Positions 25,312 to 34,534 are shown, counted from the first letter of the stretch. The stretch: 64,000 bases of DNA from Sphingomonas sp. Leaf21 (GCF_916858675.1 NZ_CAKASM010000017.1:1-64000), one strand, 5' to 3'. Numbers and translations are program-made. Notes: a model not told the origin generated them from the letters alone.

Positions 25312-25342
25312 GTCTTACCCTTCTGGTCCGAAAGGGTCTCAT

Positions 25343-25363
25343 ATAGCGTGTTGGGAACGCTAT
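25343..25363. promoter_or_regulatory. Inverted repeat upstream of the flavin oxidoreductase
   Basis: ATAGCGT and ACGCTAT, perfect 7-bp arms separated by 7 bases, 32 bp upstream of the GTG start. It may be an operator for that gene or a weak hairpin behind the glycosyltransferase stop. Close by, the decamer ATGAGCGCCG recurs near 25400-25430. Confidence 0.35.
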
Positions 25364-25429
25364 GCGAGCGCGAATTAAAGGCACGCCCCCGTGCCGGTGA
25401 GCGCCGGATGAGCGCCGATGAGCGCCGGG

Positions 25430-26566
25430 TCAGCCGAGCGCGCCCGGTCGCCCGAGGACCTGTTCGTACAGGGCCTTATAGCGGGCGACCATCTGGCTCT
25501 GGTCGAATTCGGCGCGCGCGCGGGCCTGGTTGGCGGCACCCGCCTGGGCGCGAAGCTCGGGGTGGGCGATCAGCGCCTGGATCACGTCGCGCAGGCGAAC
25601 CTCGTTGGGCGCGTCCGCGATGAACTGGCGATTGGCCTCCGACACCATCGACCGGACATCGCCCACCGGCAGCGATGCGATCGGCAGCCCCGCCGCCATA
25701 CCCTCCAGCACCGAGATCGGCGCCTGTTCGGACAGCGACGACAGGGCGACGATGTCGAAATGCCGGATGAATCGATAGGGGCGTTCGAGGAAGCCGGGCA
25801 TGACCAGTCGGTCGGCGATGCCCATCGCGGCGGCGGCCTGCTCGATCGTCGCGCGCTCGGGCCCCTCGCCGACGATGACCAGCCGGAAACGCCCCGGGAT
25901 CCCACCCATCGCGCGGACCAGCATCGGCAGGTTCTTGACCGGACGTAGGCCCGCCAGCACGCCGACGACGATCTCCCTGGGCTGGCGCACGAATCCCGGA
26001 ATGGCGGTCGGTTCGGGATCGCGCGCATAGAGTTCGGTCGCGATGCCGTTGGGAATACGGTGAACCCGCTCGGCGGGCTGCTTCCAGGTGCCAAGCGCGA
26101 TGCGCTCCAGCACGTGGCTCGGCACCGCCAGCGCATCCGCCGCCGACAGGGCGATGCGGCGATAGATGTTGCGCTCCAGCTTCAGCCCGCGCGCCTCGTC
26201 GGCGTTGAACCCGTCCTCGTGATGGACCAGCGGCGGTGCGCCCTTGGGATAGACGCGCCGCGCCATCACCCCGTCGATCGCACCCCAATTATAGGTTAGC
26301 ACCAGGTCGAAGCGACGCATATAGGCCGCGATCGCCTCATAGCGCTTGACCGAGGGCTTGCCGGTCAGCGGCGGCGCATCCTGTGCGATCTCGTAGCGTA
26401 TGCCCTTGGCGATCGACGCGCGCGCACCCAGTTCGTCGGGCATCGCCGAGACGATGCTATGCTTGGCCGCATCGCCGAACGCATTCATCAACGCCACCGC
26501 CCGCGCCTCCTTGCCGCCCAGCGAGAAGGAGGAGTGGAGGTGGAGGATGTTGAGCGGTCGGGCCAT
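25430..26566 (-). CDS. Glycosyltransferase family 4-like
   Basis: A 378-residue GT-B glycosyltransferase. The N-terminal domain has LHLHSSFSLGGKEARAVALMNAF, a typical acceptor-side loop; the C-terminal domain has VGVLAGLRPVKNLPMLVRAM, IVGEGPERATIEQ and ALSSLSEQAPISVLEGMAAGLPI, the E-x7-E-like nucleotide-sugar site. It probably adds a sugar to a surface glycan. The start MARPLNILHLHSS was chosen; ten extra residues (MPPPPVNPAP) are possible. No other glycan genes are adjacent, so substrate is unknown. Confidence 0.9.
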   Translation of the reverse strand: MARPLNILHLHSSFSLGGKEARAVALMNAFGDAAKHSIVSAMPDELGARASIAKGIRYEIAQDAPPLTGKPSVKRYEAIAAYMRRFDLVLTYNWGAIDGVMARRVYPKGAPPLVHHEDGFNADEARGLKLERNIYRRIALSAADALAVPSHVLERIALGTWKQPAERVHRIPNGIATELYARDPEPTAIPGFVRQPREIVVGVLAGLRPVKNLPMLVRAMGGIPGRFRLVIVGEGPERATIEQAAAAMGIADRLVMPGFLERPYRFIRHFDIVALSSLSEQAPISVLEGMAAGLPIASLPVGDVRSMVSEANRQFIADAPNEVRLRDVIQALIAHPELRAQAGAANQARARAEFDQSQMVARYKALYEQVLGRPGALG

Positions 26567-26644
26567 GGGTGCCGGATTAACGGGCGGCGGCGGCAATGGA
26601 AACCGCCGGAGCGTTATTTCCTGGCTCGTGACGATCCGCCTTTT

Positions 26645-26841
26645 CCCTCTCCCCTGGACAGGGGAGAGGGTTAGCGAAGCTTGCCAGCGTGCTGGCTAGC
26701 GCAGCTTGGGTGAGGGGTCGAGCGAGCCGAACGGCTCGCGCCCGCGTCCGCGGGCATCACCCCTCACCCAGCTCCGACTAGGCCTTTGCCTCGGCAAAGA
26801 CCAAGTCTGCGCAACCCTCTCCCCTCTGCGAGGGGCGAGGG
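26645..26841. repeat. Multi-hairpin intergenic element, copy B
   Basis: Second copy of the 6165-6358 element, in opposite orientation. Same architecture: end hairpin CTCTCCCCT-GGAC-AGGGGAGAG, small hairpin GCCAGC-GT-GCTGGC, long stem AGCTTGGGTGAGGGGT with ACCCCTCACCCAGCT, an inner pair of hairpins (GAGCCG-AA-CGGCTC and CCCGCG-TC-CGCGGG), CTTTGC...GCAAAG, and an end hairpin. Between the copies the inner hairpins differ in sequence yet still pair. It lies between the glycosyltransferase start and the hydrolase stop, both on the minus strand. Confidence 0.85.
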
Positions 26842-26869
26842 AAGAGCGGTATGGCTGGATGCCAGTCCG

Positions 26870-27730
26870 CTAGCTCGCCACGCGGTCGAGCAGACGCCCG
26901 ATCCCCGCCAGCGCCTCCGGCTCGGTCAGCAGCGGCGTGTGGCCGACATGCGGCACGGTCACCAGCTCGGACGGTGACAACACCTGCACCATCCGCTCGG
27001 CGACGGCGGCGCTCAGGATATCCGAGCGCTCGCCCCGCACGACCAGCGTCGGCACGCCGTTCAGCGCGTCGAGTGCCGCCCACATATCGGGGCCAGCCTC
27101 GGCATTGGGTACGCGGAACGGCTCGGCGATCTTGAGATCGTAATCGAGCACGATCCTGCCCGCGCTTGTCAGCCGGTGGGTGCGCTTGGCCATGGCCAGC
27201 CAGTCCTCGATCCCCCAGTCGGGATAGACGTCCGCATTGGTCTCCTGAAGGCAGCGCGCGGCGTGGAGCCAGGACGGAAAGCTCTGCCCCTTGCCGACAT
27301 AGCCGCGGATCCGCGCCAGCCCGGCCGCCTCGATCTCCGGCCCGATATCGTTGAGCACCGCGCCCGCCAGCCGCCCGCGCGCCGTCGCCGCCAGCACCAT
27401 CGTCACGATCCCGCCCAGCGAGGTGCCGACCGCGACGAACCGGGTGATGCCCAGCTCCTCCAGCATCGCGTCGACATCCTGGACATAGGTCAGCGGGACA
27501 TAGGTCATCGGATCCTTGGCATAGGCGCTTTCGCCCCGCCCCCGGAAACTGACCGCGATCAGCCGCGCGCGTCCGCCCAGCGCATCCGCCAGCCCCTCGA
27601 AGTCGCGGGCGTTCCGGGTCAGGCCGGGCAGGCAGATGATGGGGGGCAGCGCATCCGATCCCGGATAATCGCGCGCATGGAGCCGCAGGCCGTCTTTCGA
27701 CCACCAATATCGATTCTCATGAGGAGTCAT
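26870..27730 (-). CDS. Alpha/beta hydrolase
   Basis: A 286-residue alpha/beta-hydrolase fold enzyme. The nucleophile elbow is GTSLGG; the acid is likely the Asp in RGERSD and the His is in PHVGHTP. The oxyanion-side motif is LPGLTRNARDF. Esterase, lactonase or haloalkane-type activity cannot be told apart. Its ATG (27730 to 27728) overlaps the first ATG of the divergent selO gene on the other strand, leaving no room for separate upstream leaders unless selO begins at a later ATG. Confidence 0.9.
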   Translation of the reverse strand: MTPHENRYWWSKDGLRLHARDYPGSDALPPIICLPGLTRNARDFEGLADALGGRARLIAVSFRGRGESAYAKDPMTYVPLTYVQDVDAMLEELGITRFVAVGTSLGGIVTMVLAATARGRLAGAVLNDIGPEIEAAGLARIRGYVGKGQSFPSWLHAARCLQETNADVYPDWGIEDWLAMAKRTHRLTSAGRIVLDYDLKIAEPFRVPNAEAGPDMWAALDALNGVPTLVVRGERSDILSAAVAERMVQVLSPSELVTVPHVGHTPLLTEPEALAGIGRLLDRVAS

Positions 27731-29144
27731 GCTTGAAGGTCCTCCGGTGCCGCCTCCATATCGCGGTATGCCCCTTTCCCCGCAAGCCTATCGCCCGTCG
27801 ACCGCCCTGACCGAGGTCGCGGATTTCCTAGCCGATCCGGTGGAGGCGGCGGATTTCCCACAAACGATTCTCCGCTTCCGCAACGATCGCGCCGCCGCCG
27901 AGATCGGGCTGGAGACGCTGAGCGACGCGGAATGGACGGCGCATCTCGGGCGGTTCCAGCCGCTGCCCGGCACCCTGCCCGGTCCGATGGCGCTGCGCTA
28001 TCACGGGCATCAGTTCCGCCAGTATAACGCGGACCTCGGCGACGGGCGCGGCTTCACCTTCGCGCAGATGCTGGCGACCGACGGCCGCTTGCTCGAACTC
28101 GGCACCAAGGGGTCTGGCCAGACCCCCTATAGCCGCTTCGGCGACGGTCGCCTGACCCTGAAGGGTGGCGTCCGCGAAATCCTGGCGACCGAGATGCTGG
28201 AGGCTCTGAATGTCCCCACGTCGCGCACCTTGTCGCTGATCGAGACGGGCGAGGCGCTTCATCGGGGCGACGAGCCCTCCCCCACCCGCTCCGCCGTGAT
28301 GGTGCGGATGAGCCATGGCCATATCCGCATCGGCAGCTTCCAGCGGCTCGCCTTCGAGCGGGACGAGGCGGGGATGAAGCGGCTGGTCACCTATGTGCTG
28401 CGGCATTTCTACGCCGAGGAGTCCGACGATCCCGTCCGACTGCTCACCCTGGTGGCGCAGCGAACCGCGACGCTCGCCGCGCGCTACATGGCCGCCGGGT
28501 TCGTCCATGGCGTACTCAATTCGGACAATATCAACGTGACGGGCGAAAGCTTCGACTATGGCCCGTGGCGGTTCGCGCCGAAATGGGATCCCGAGTTCAC
28601 CGCCGCCTATTTCGACCAGACGGGCCTCTATGCGCTCGCGCGGCAGCCGGACGCGATCCAGTGGGACGTCATGCAGCTCGCCTCCAGCCTGCGCCTGATC
28701 GCGGAGAGCGATCCGCTGATCGCCGCGCTGGAAGGGTTCGCGACGACCTATCAGGCGGAGATCGTCACCGCGATCCTGTGGCGGCTGGGCCTGACCCCGC
28801 GCGGCGGAACCGAGGACCGCGCGCTGGTCCAGACCTTCGAACGGGCCTTGCGCACGTCGCAGGCCGGGATCGATCGCGTCTATTTCGACCTGTTCGGCGG
28901 ACAGGTGCCCGAAAGCTACGACGAGACGTGGAACGAGCTTCGCGACCTGATCGAGCCCTATACGCCCCGCCGCGCGCGGGATCATGGCTATTGGCGCGGC
29001 GAGCCCGAATCGATGCTGATCGATGAGGTCGAGGCGATCTGGGCGCCGATCGCAGAGGATGACGACTGGTCGATGCTCCACGACAAGATCGCACGGGTAC
29101 GCGCCATGGGCGCCGCGCTTGCCGACCCCGATGCGGCGGCCTAG
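27729..29144 (+). CDS. selO: Protein adenylyltransferase SelO
   Basis: A 471-residue SelO/YdiU pseudokinase, which transfers AMP from ATP to hydroxyl side chains of target proteins, linked to redox stress. Diagnostic segments: ELGTKGSGQTPYSRFGDGRLTLK (nucleotide-binding, near 125-147) and VHGVLNSDNINVTGESFDYGPW (active-site loop with metal-binding Asn/Asp). It is on the short side for the family, with no visible C-terminal Cys-x-x-Cys redox tail. ATG 27768 (MPLSPQAYRP) is an alternative start; the first 13 residues are Pro-rich and may not be translated. Downstream astD follows after 9 bp. Confidence 0.92.
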   Translation: MLEGPPVPPPYRGMPLSPQAYRPSTALTEVADFLADPVEAADFPQTILRFRNDRAAAEIGLETLSDAEWTAHLGRFQPLPGTLPGPMALRYHGHQFRQYNADLGDGRGFTFAQMLATDGRLLELGTKGSGQTPYSRFGDGRLTLKGGVREILATEMLEALNVPTSRTLSLIETGEALHRGDEPSPTRSAVMVRMSHGHIRIGSFQRLAFERDEAGMKRLVTYVLRHFYAEESDDPVRLLTLVAQRTATLAARYMAAGFVHGVLNSDNINVTGESFDYGPWRFAPKWDPEFTAAYFDQTGLYALARQPDAIQWDVMQLASSLRLIAESDPLIAALEGFATTYQAEIVTAILWRLGLTPRGGTEDRALVQTFERALRTSQAGIDRVYFDLFGGQVPESYDETWNELRDLIEPYTPRRARDHGYWRGEPESMLIDEVEAIWAPIAEDDDWSMLHDKIARVRAMGAALADPDAAA

Positions 29145-29153
29145 CCTCACCCC

Positions 29154-30569
29154 ATGACCGAGATGCTGTCGACCTTCGAACCCGCCACCGGCGCGCTGCT
29201 CACCGAACTCCCCGTGGGCGACGCCAACCGGGACGTCGCCGCCGCGCGAGACGCCTGGGACGCCTGGGCCGCGACCCCGCTCGCCGAGCGAACCGCCATG
29301 CTCCGCCGCTTCGCCGAGATCGTTCGCGAGCGGGCCGAACCCTTCGCCGACCTGATCGCGCGCGAGACGGGCAAGCCGCTGTGGGAAGCCAGGACCGAGG
29401 TCGATACCGTCATCGCCAAGGTCGCCATCTCGATCACCGCGCAAGCCGAACGCGCGGGCGAGCGCGCCAGCGATCAACCCGGTGGCGGGCAGATGGCGTT
29501 GCGCCACCGTCCGCACGGGGTGGTGGCGGTGCTGGGGCCCTATAACTTCCCCGCGCATCTGCCCAACGGCCACATCGTCCCCGCGCTGCTGGCGGGCAAT
29601 GCGGTGGTGTTCAAGCCGTCCGAGAAGACGCCCGCGACGGGGGCGTTCCTCGTCGAATGCTATCATGCGGCGGGGGTTCCCGAGGGCGTCGTCCGGCTGT
29701 TGATCGGTGGCCCCGATCAGGGCCGCGCGCTGGCCGGGCATGACGACATCGACGGGCTGCTCTTCACGGGATCGGCACGCACCGGCATCGCGCTCAACCG
29801 CCAGTTCGCCGAGCGGCCCGAGAAGATCCTGGCGCTCGAGATGGGCGGGAACAACCCGCTGATCGTCTGGGACGAACCCGACCTCGACACCGCCGCCGCA
29901 CTGATCGTCCAGTCGGCCTATACCACCGCCGGACAGCGCTGCACGGCGGGACGGCGGCTGATCGTCGAGGATCGACTGTACGAGCCGCTGATCGCCACGC
30001 TGACCCGGCTGACCGACCGGATCATCGTCGGCGCGCCACATGACGAACCGGCGCCGTTCATGGGACCGGTGATCGACAATGACGCGGCCGATCAGCTGCT
30101 GGCGCGCGTCGCGGACCTTGTCGCCGCCGGGGCCAGCGCGATCCGCCCGCTGGAACGTCGCAGCCCGAACCTGCCGTTCCTGACACCCGCGATCCTCGAC
30201 GTGACGAACGTCGCCGACCGCCCCGATGACGAACTGTTCGGCCCGGTCCTGCAAGTCTCCCGCGCTCGGGACTTCGGGGATGCCCTGCGCCAGGCGAACG
30301 CCACCCGCTATGGCCTGTCCGCCTCGCTGATCAGCCCGTCGCGCGAACGCTATGACGCGTTCTGGGCCGGCATCCGCGCCGGCATCGTCAACTGGAACCG
30401 CCCGACCAACGGCGCCGCCTCCAGCGCACCTTTCGGAGGGATCGGCTTCTCGGGCAATCACCGCCCCAGCGCCTATTACGCCGCCGATTACTGCGCCTAT
30501 CCCGTGGCCAGCGCGGAGGTGGCGGAGGCCGCGGCGACGATCGCGGTCGGCGTCCGTCCCGAAAGCTGA
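29154..30569 (+). CDS. astD: Succinylglutamate-semialdehyde dehydrogenase
   Basis: A 471-residue aldehyde dehydrogenase of the AstD group, which oxidises N-succinylglutamate semialdehyde to N-succinylglutamate in arginine catabolism. Evidence: GPYNFPAHLPNGHIVPALLAGN, the AstD signature region, catalytic Cys in GQRCTAGRRL, catalytic Glu in ALEMGGNNP, and a length matching the family. The other ast genes are absent here, so it may work with enzymes coded elsewhere. It runs behind selO with a 9-bp gap, so they may be co-transcribed. Confidence 0.9.
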   Translation: MTEMLSTFEPATGALLTELPVGDANRDVAAARDAWDAWAATPLAERTAMLRRFAEIVRERAEPFADLIARETGKPLWEARTEVDTVIAKVAISITAQAERAGERASDQPGGGQMALRHRPHGVVAVLGPYNFPAHLPNGHIVPALLAGNAVVFKPSEKTPATGAFLVECYHAAGVPEGVVRLLIGGPDQGRALAGHDDIDGLLFTGSARTGIALNRQFAERPEKILALEMGGNNPLIVWDEPDLDTAAALIVQSAYTTAGQRCTAGRRLIVEDRLYEPLIATLTRLTDRIIVGAPHDEPAPFMGPVIDNDAADQLLARVADLVAAGASAIRPLERRSPNLPFLTPAILDVTNVADRPDDELFGPVLQVSRARDFGDALRQANATRYGLSASLISPSRERYDAFWAGIRAGIVNWNRPTNGAASSAPFGGIGFSGNHRPSAYYAADYCAYPVASAEVAEAAATIAVGVRPES

Positions 30570-30631
30570 TCTACCCCCGCCCCAAGGATCGCTCGGTTGT
30601 GGACGCCGGGCGGGACGATCATCTGTTGGAC

Positions 30632-31423
30632 ATGGCTAGCCTTCTCGACCCCGCCGCGCGCGGCCGCGTGATCCTTGTCGGTGCCGGACCCGGTGATCCG
30701 GGGCTGCTGACCGTGCGGGCGGTCGAGGCGCTGAAGAACGCCGATGTCGTGGTGCATGACGGGCTGATCGACCCCCGCGTCCTCGACATCGCGCCCGCGG
30801 AGGCACAGCGCATCTCGGTCGCCAAGCGGCGCGCGCGGCATACCCTGTCACAGGACGCGATCAACGCGCTGATCGTCGCGCATGTGAAGACCGGCGCGAT
30901 CGTCGTTCGACTGAAGGGCGGCGACCCGTTCATCTTCGGGCGCGGCGGCGAGGAGGTCGAGGCGGTACGCGCGGCGGGCCTGAGGGTCGAGGTCATTCCC
31001 GGCGTTTCGGCGGCGCTCGGCTGCGCGGCGGAGGCGATGTTGCCGCTGACCCACCGCGACCACGCCTCGGCGGTGTCCTTCGTCGCCGGGCAGTGCAAGG
31101 GGCTGACCGATCAGGACTGGTCTGGCCTCGCCGGACAGGGGCGCACGCTCGTCATCTATATGGGCGTGGCGACCGCGAACGGCATCGCCGACAAGTTGAT
31201 GGCGGACGGCGTCGCGCCCGACATGCCGGTCGCGGTACTGGAACGCGGCACGCTGGAAGGGCACCGGGCGGTGCGCACGCTGCTCGCCGATCTTGGTCCG
31301 ATGGTCGAGCGCGAAAAGGTGCAGAGCCCGGCGATCATCGTCGTCGGAGAGGTCGTGCTGTTGTCGGATGCCGAGGACAAGCTGGCGCGTTGGGCCCGTG
31401 TGGCGGAAGGGATGAACGCATGA
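30632..31423 (+). CDS. cobA: Uroporphyrinogen-III C-methyltransferase
   Basis: A 263-residue SUMT enzyme adding two methyls from SAM to uroporphyrinogen III to give precorrin-2, the route to siroheme. Motifs: VGAGPGDPGLLTVRAVEAL (P1), RLKGGDPFIFGRGGEE (P2) and GVSAALGCAAEAMLPLTHRD (P3). There is no CysG-like dehydrogenase/chelatase domain, so that step is done by another protein. Start MASLLDPAARG at 30632 was preferred over an upstream GTG. It leads the sulfur operon and its stop overlaps DUF2849 as ATGA; siroheme is the cofactor of the sulfite reductase below. Confidence 0.95.
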   Translation: MASLLDPAARGRVILVGAGPGDPGLLTVRAVEALKNADVVVHDGLIDPRVLDIAPAEAQRISVAKRRARHTLSQDAINALIVAHVKTGAIVVRLKGGDPFIFGRGGEEVEAVRAAGLRVEVIPGVSAALGCAAEAMLPLTHRDHASAVSFVAGQCKGLTDQDWSGLAGQGRTLVIYMGVATANGIADKLMADGVAPDMPVAVLERGTLEGHRAVRTLLADLGPMVEREKVQSPAIIVVGEVVLLSDAEDKLARWARVAEGMNA

Positions 31424-31716
31424 AGCTGCTGACCGGCAATGATCTGGCGACCGGTGACGTCGTCTGGTGGACGGGGCGCGACTGGTCGCGTCATATCGAG
31501 GATGCGGCCGATGTCGGCGCGACCGGCGAAGCGACCTTGCGCGCCGAGGAAGGCGCGCGCCGGGTCAACGTCCCGTATCTGATCGACGCCGAGGCCACCG
31601 AACAGGGCCCTCGCCCGGCCCATATCAAGGACCGCATCCGCGCGCTCGGCCCGACGGTGCGCCCCGACCTGACGCTCAAGCCCGCCGATGCGGATGCCGG
31701 CGCCTGGGTCATTTGA
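31420..31716 (+). CDS. DUF2849 family protein
   Basis: A 98-residue cytoplasmic protein (DUF2849). It begins MKLLTGNDLATGDVVWWTG and carries a SRHIEDAADV segment. It is found between cobA and cysI in many alphaproteobacteria, suggesting a helper role in sulfite reduction, but no biochemical function is known to me. The ATG overlaps the cobA stop and the gene ends 11 bp before cysI. Confidence 0.9.
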   Translation: MKLLTGNDLATGDVVWWTGRDWSRHIEDAADVGATGEATLRAEEGARRVNVPYLIDAEATEQGPRPAHIKDRIRALGPTVRPDLTLKPADADAGAWVI

Positions 31717-31727
31717 AAGAATAGCGC

Positions 31728-33353
31728 ATGTACGTTTACGACGAATATGACCAGAACATCGTCGATGCCCGTGTCGAGGAGTTTCGCGATCAGGTGAGCC
31801 GTCGCCTGTCGGGCGCGATGACCGAGGATCAGTTCAAGCCGCTGCGGCTGATGAACGGCCTGTATCTGCAACTTCACGCCTACATGCTGCGCGTCGCGGT
31901 GCCCTATGGCACGCTGGACAGCCGCCAGATGCGGATGCTGGGCCATATCGCGCGCAAGTACGACCGTGGGTACGGCCATTTCACCACGCGCCAGAACATC
32001 CAGTATAACTGGATCAAGCTGGCCGATGCACCCGACATCCTGGCCGAGCTGGCGACGGTGCAGATGCACGCCATCCAGACCTCGGGCAATTGCATCCGCA
32101 ACATCTCGTCCGACCAGTTCGCGGGCGCGGCGGCCGATGAGGTCGCCGACCCGCGCCCCTGGGCCGAGCTGATCCGGCAATGGTCGACCTTCCATCCGGA
32201 ATTCACCTACCTGCCGCGCAAGTTCAAGATCGCGGTGATCGCCGCCGACGACGACCGTGCGGCGATGCGGCTGCATGACATCGGTATCCAGCTCCTGGAG
32301 CGGGACGGCGTGCTGGGCGCGAAGATCTTCGTCGGCGGTGGCATGGGCCGTACCCCGATGATCGCGCACGAGGTGAAGGACTTCATCACCGCCGACCACC
32401 TCATGAGCTATCTGGAAGCGTGCCTGCGCGTCTACAACCGCTATGGCCGCCGCGATAATATCTACAAGGCGCGGATCAAGATCCTGCTGCACGAGATCGG
32501 CGTCGAAGCCTATCGCGAACAGGTGGAGGCGGAGTTCGCCGCGATCCGCGATCTGGGCATCGACCCGCCGGTCGCCGAGCTGGCGCGGATCACCGCCATG
32601 TTCGGGGGCCCCGATTTCGCCAGGGACGCGCCAGACACGGTCGATCGCTCGGACCCCGATTTCGCCGTCTGGCTCGACCAGAATGTCGCGGGCCACAAGC
32701 AACCCGGCCACGCCATCGTCACGATCAGCCTGAAGCCGATCGGCGGCATCCCCGGCGACGCGTCCGCCGACCAGATCGACCTGATGGCGGACCTGGCCGA
32801 GCGTTACGGCCATGACGAACTGCGCGTCACCCACGCCCAGAACATCGTCCTGCCGCATGTCCGCAAGGCCGACCTCTACGCCATCTGGACCGCGCTTCGC
32901 GATGCCGGGCTGGCCGAGGCCAATCTCGACCTGATCTCGGACATCATCGCCTGCCCCGGCCTCGATTATTGCAGTTTGGCCAATGCGCGCTCCATCCCGC
33001 TGGCGCAGAAGATCGGCGAGCGTTTCGCCGGTCGGCAGCGCGAGCTGGGCGAGTTGAAGCTGAAGATCTCGGGCTGCATCAACGCCTGCGGCCACCATCA
33101 TGCCGGGCATATCGGCATCCTGGGCGTCGATAAGAAAGGCACCGAGAATTACCAGCTGCTGCTCGGCGGATCGGGCGCGGAGGACGTCTCGCTCGGCAAG
33201 ATCACCGGCCCCGGCTTTGACGAGGACGGCGTGGTCGACGCGATCGAGCGGGTGACCGACCGCTATGTCGAATTGCGCGAGGGCGGTGAACGCTTCCTCG
33301 ACACCTATCGCCGTGTGGGTATGCAGCCGTTCAAGGAAGCCATCTATGGTTGA
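31728..33353 (+). CDS. cysI: Sulfite (or nitrite) reductase hemoprotein
   Basis: A 541-residue siroheme and [4Fe-4S] reductase. The iron-sulfur/siroheme cysteines are in CPGLDYC (409, 415) and CINAC (450, 454), and GHFTTRQNIQYNWIKL and NCIRNI are the conserved siroheme-side segments. It reduces sulfite to sulfide by six electrons. No CysJ flavoprotein gene is adjacent, so electrons probably come from ferredoxin or an unlinked reductase. It follows cobA and DUF2849 and overlaps the DUF934 gene by 8 bp; that context favours sulfite over nitrite as the substrate. Confidence 0.95.
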   Translation: MYVYDEYDQNIVDARVEEFRDQVSRRLSGAMTEDQFKPLRLMNGLYLQLHAYMLRVAVPYGTLDSRQMRMLGHIARKYDRGYGHFTTRQNIQYNWIKLADAPDILAELATVQMHAIQTSGNCIRNISSDQFAGAAADEVADPRPWAELIRQWSTFHPEFTYLPRKFKIAVIAADDDRAAMRLHDIGIQLLERDGVLGAKIFVGGGMGRTPMIAHEVKDFITADHLMSYLEACLRVYNRYGRRDNIYKARIKILLHEIGVEAYREQVEAEFAAIRDLGIDPPVAELARITAMFGGPDFARDAPDTVDRSDPDFAVWLDQNVAGHKQPGHAIVTISLKPIGGIPGDASADQIDLMADLAERYGHDELRVTHAQNIVLPHVRKADLYAIWTALRDAGLAEANLDLISDIIACPGLDYCSLANARSIPLAQKIGERFAGRQRELGELKLKISGCINACGHHHAGHIGILGVDKKGTENYQLLLGGSGAEDVSLGKITGPGFDEDGVVDAIERVTDRYVELREGGERFLDTYRRVGMQPFKEAIYG

Positions 33354-33804
33354 TCCGATCACCGTGAATACCGACGCGGGCGCCACGCTGCTGCGGTTTC
33401 GCGACGACATCGTGCATGACGAACCCGCGGTGACGCTCGACGCGTTCCTGGGCCAGACCAATGCCACCGCCGTCCGGCTCGAGGCGGGCGACGACGCGCG
33501 TGAACTCCTGCCCCATCTGGGACAGATCGGGCTGGTCGAAATCAGCTTTCCGACCTTTCGCGACGGCCGCGGCTATTCGGCGGCGCGTATCCTGCGCGAG
33601 GCGGGGTTCGAGGGCGAGCTGCGCGCGGCGGGCGACGTGCTGGTCGATCAGATCCCGCATATGCGCCGCTGCGGCTTCGACAGCTTCGCACCCCAGGCGC
33701 CGATCGACGGGCCGACGCTGAACAAGCTGCTGGCGCTCTATCCGAAGCCCTATCAGAAGGCGGCCGACGCCCGCGTGCCGGTGTGGAAACTCCGCCATGG
33801 CTGA
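33346..33804 (+). CDS. DUF934 family protein (sulfite-reduction associated)
   Basis: A 152-residue DUF934 protein, a family noted for linkage to sulfite reduction genes. It has ATG at 33346 inside the cysI end (8-bp overlap), and its own end overlaps the cysH start. The conserved stretch is SFPTFRDGRGYSAARILRE and DQIPHMRRCGFDSF. No cofactor motif is evident. It may be an electron-transfer or assembly helper of CysI, inferred only from gene position. Confidence 0.9.
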   Translation: MVDPITVNTDAGATLLRFRDDIVHDEPAVTLDAFLGQTNATAVRLEAGDDARELLPHLGQIGLVEISFPTFRDGRGYSAARILREAGFEGELRAAGDVLVDQIPHMRRCGFDSFAPQAPIDGPTLNKLLALYPKPYQKAADARVPVWKLRHG

Positions 33805-34534
33805 ACGCTCGCTCGACCGGATCGACGTTCGGCCGGCCTACAGCCTGGAGGACGCCGCCGCCTATGAGACGCGATTCGCCGGCGTTCCGGCGCCGGAGAT
33901 GCTGCGTACCCTGCTGACCGGCGAATTGCGCGGGCAGATCGCCGCTGTGTCGTCCTTCGGCACCGAATCCGCCGTCCTGTTGCACATGGTGGCGCAGGCC
34001 GATCCGGCGACGCCGGTGGTTTTCACCGACACGCTGAAGATGTTTCCCGAGACGCTGGTCTATCGCGATGTGCTGGTCGAACGGTTGGGCCTGCTCGACG
34101 TGCGCGTGATCCGGCCCGACCCGGCCCGGCTTGCCGCCAGGGACCCCGACGGCATCCGCCACGGTTACGATCCCGATGGCTGTTGCGACCTGCGCAAGGT
34201 CGAGCCGCTCGCGCGCGGCCTCGCGCCGTTCGAGGCGTGGATTTCGGGTCGCAAGGGTTTCCAGGCGGGAACCCGCCGGGCCCTGCCCCGCTTCGAGGTC
34301 GAAGAGGGGCGGTTGAAGCTCAACCCACTGGCCGATTGGGACAAGGTCGCGCTGGACGACTATTTTACGCGTCGCGACCTGCCCCGCCATCCGCTGGAGG
34401 CGGAGGGCTATCTCTCGATCGGCTGCGCGCCGTGCACCAGCAAGGTCAAGCCCGGCGAGGATCCGCGCGCGGGCCGCTGGCGCGGGTTCGACAAGGTCGA
34501 ATGCGGGATACACCGGCCGGTGTCCGCCGTTTAA
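33797..34534 (+). CDS. cysH: APS-type adenylyl-sulfate reductase
   Basis: A 245-residue reductase producing sulfite. The four iron-sulfur cysteines Cys129, Cys130, Cys210 and Cys213 (CCDLRK and CAPC) mark the APS-reducing form rather than the PAPS-only enzyme; the catalytic Cys236 is in ECGIH. The nucleotide-binding SSFGTESAVLLHM is also present. It takes APS, uses thioredoxin or glutaredoxin as reductant, and feeds sulfite to CysI directly upstream. Overlap with the DUF934 gene indicates one operon. Confidence 0.95.
   Translation: MAERSLDRIDVRPAYSLEDAAAYETRFAGVPAPEMLRTLLTGELRGQIAAVSSFGTESAVLLHMVAQADPATPVVFTDTLKMFPETLVYRDVLVERLGLLDVRVIRPDPARLAARDPDGIRHGYDPDGCCDLRKVEPLARGLAPFEAWISGRKGFQAGTRRALPRFEVEEGRLKLNPLADWDKVALDDYFTRRDLPRHPLEAEGYLSIGCAPCTSKVKPGEDPRAGRWRGFDKVECGIHRPVSAV

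Noticed and set aside
25391-25432. Three close copies of ATGAGCGCCG-like decamers
   Set aside because: Too short and near a gene end; likely chance or slippage.
30570-30631. Possible riboswitch upstream of cobA
   Set aside because: The 62-bp gap is too short and shows no cobalamin or SAM riboswitch core.
27828-33467. Long minus-strand open frames opposite selO, astD and cysI
   Set aside because: They mirror real plus-strand genes with clear motifs and show no family similarity of their own.
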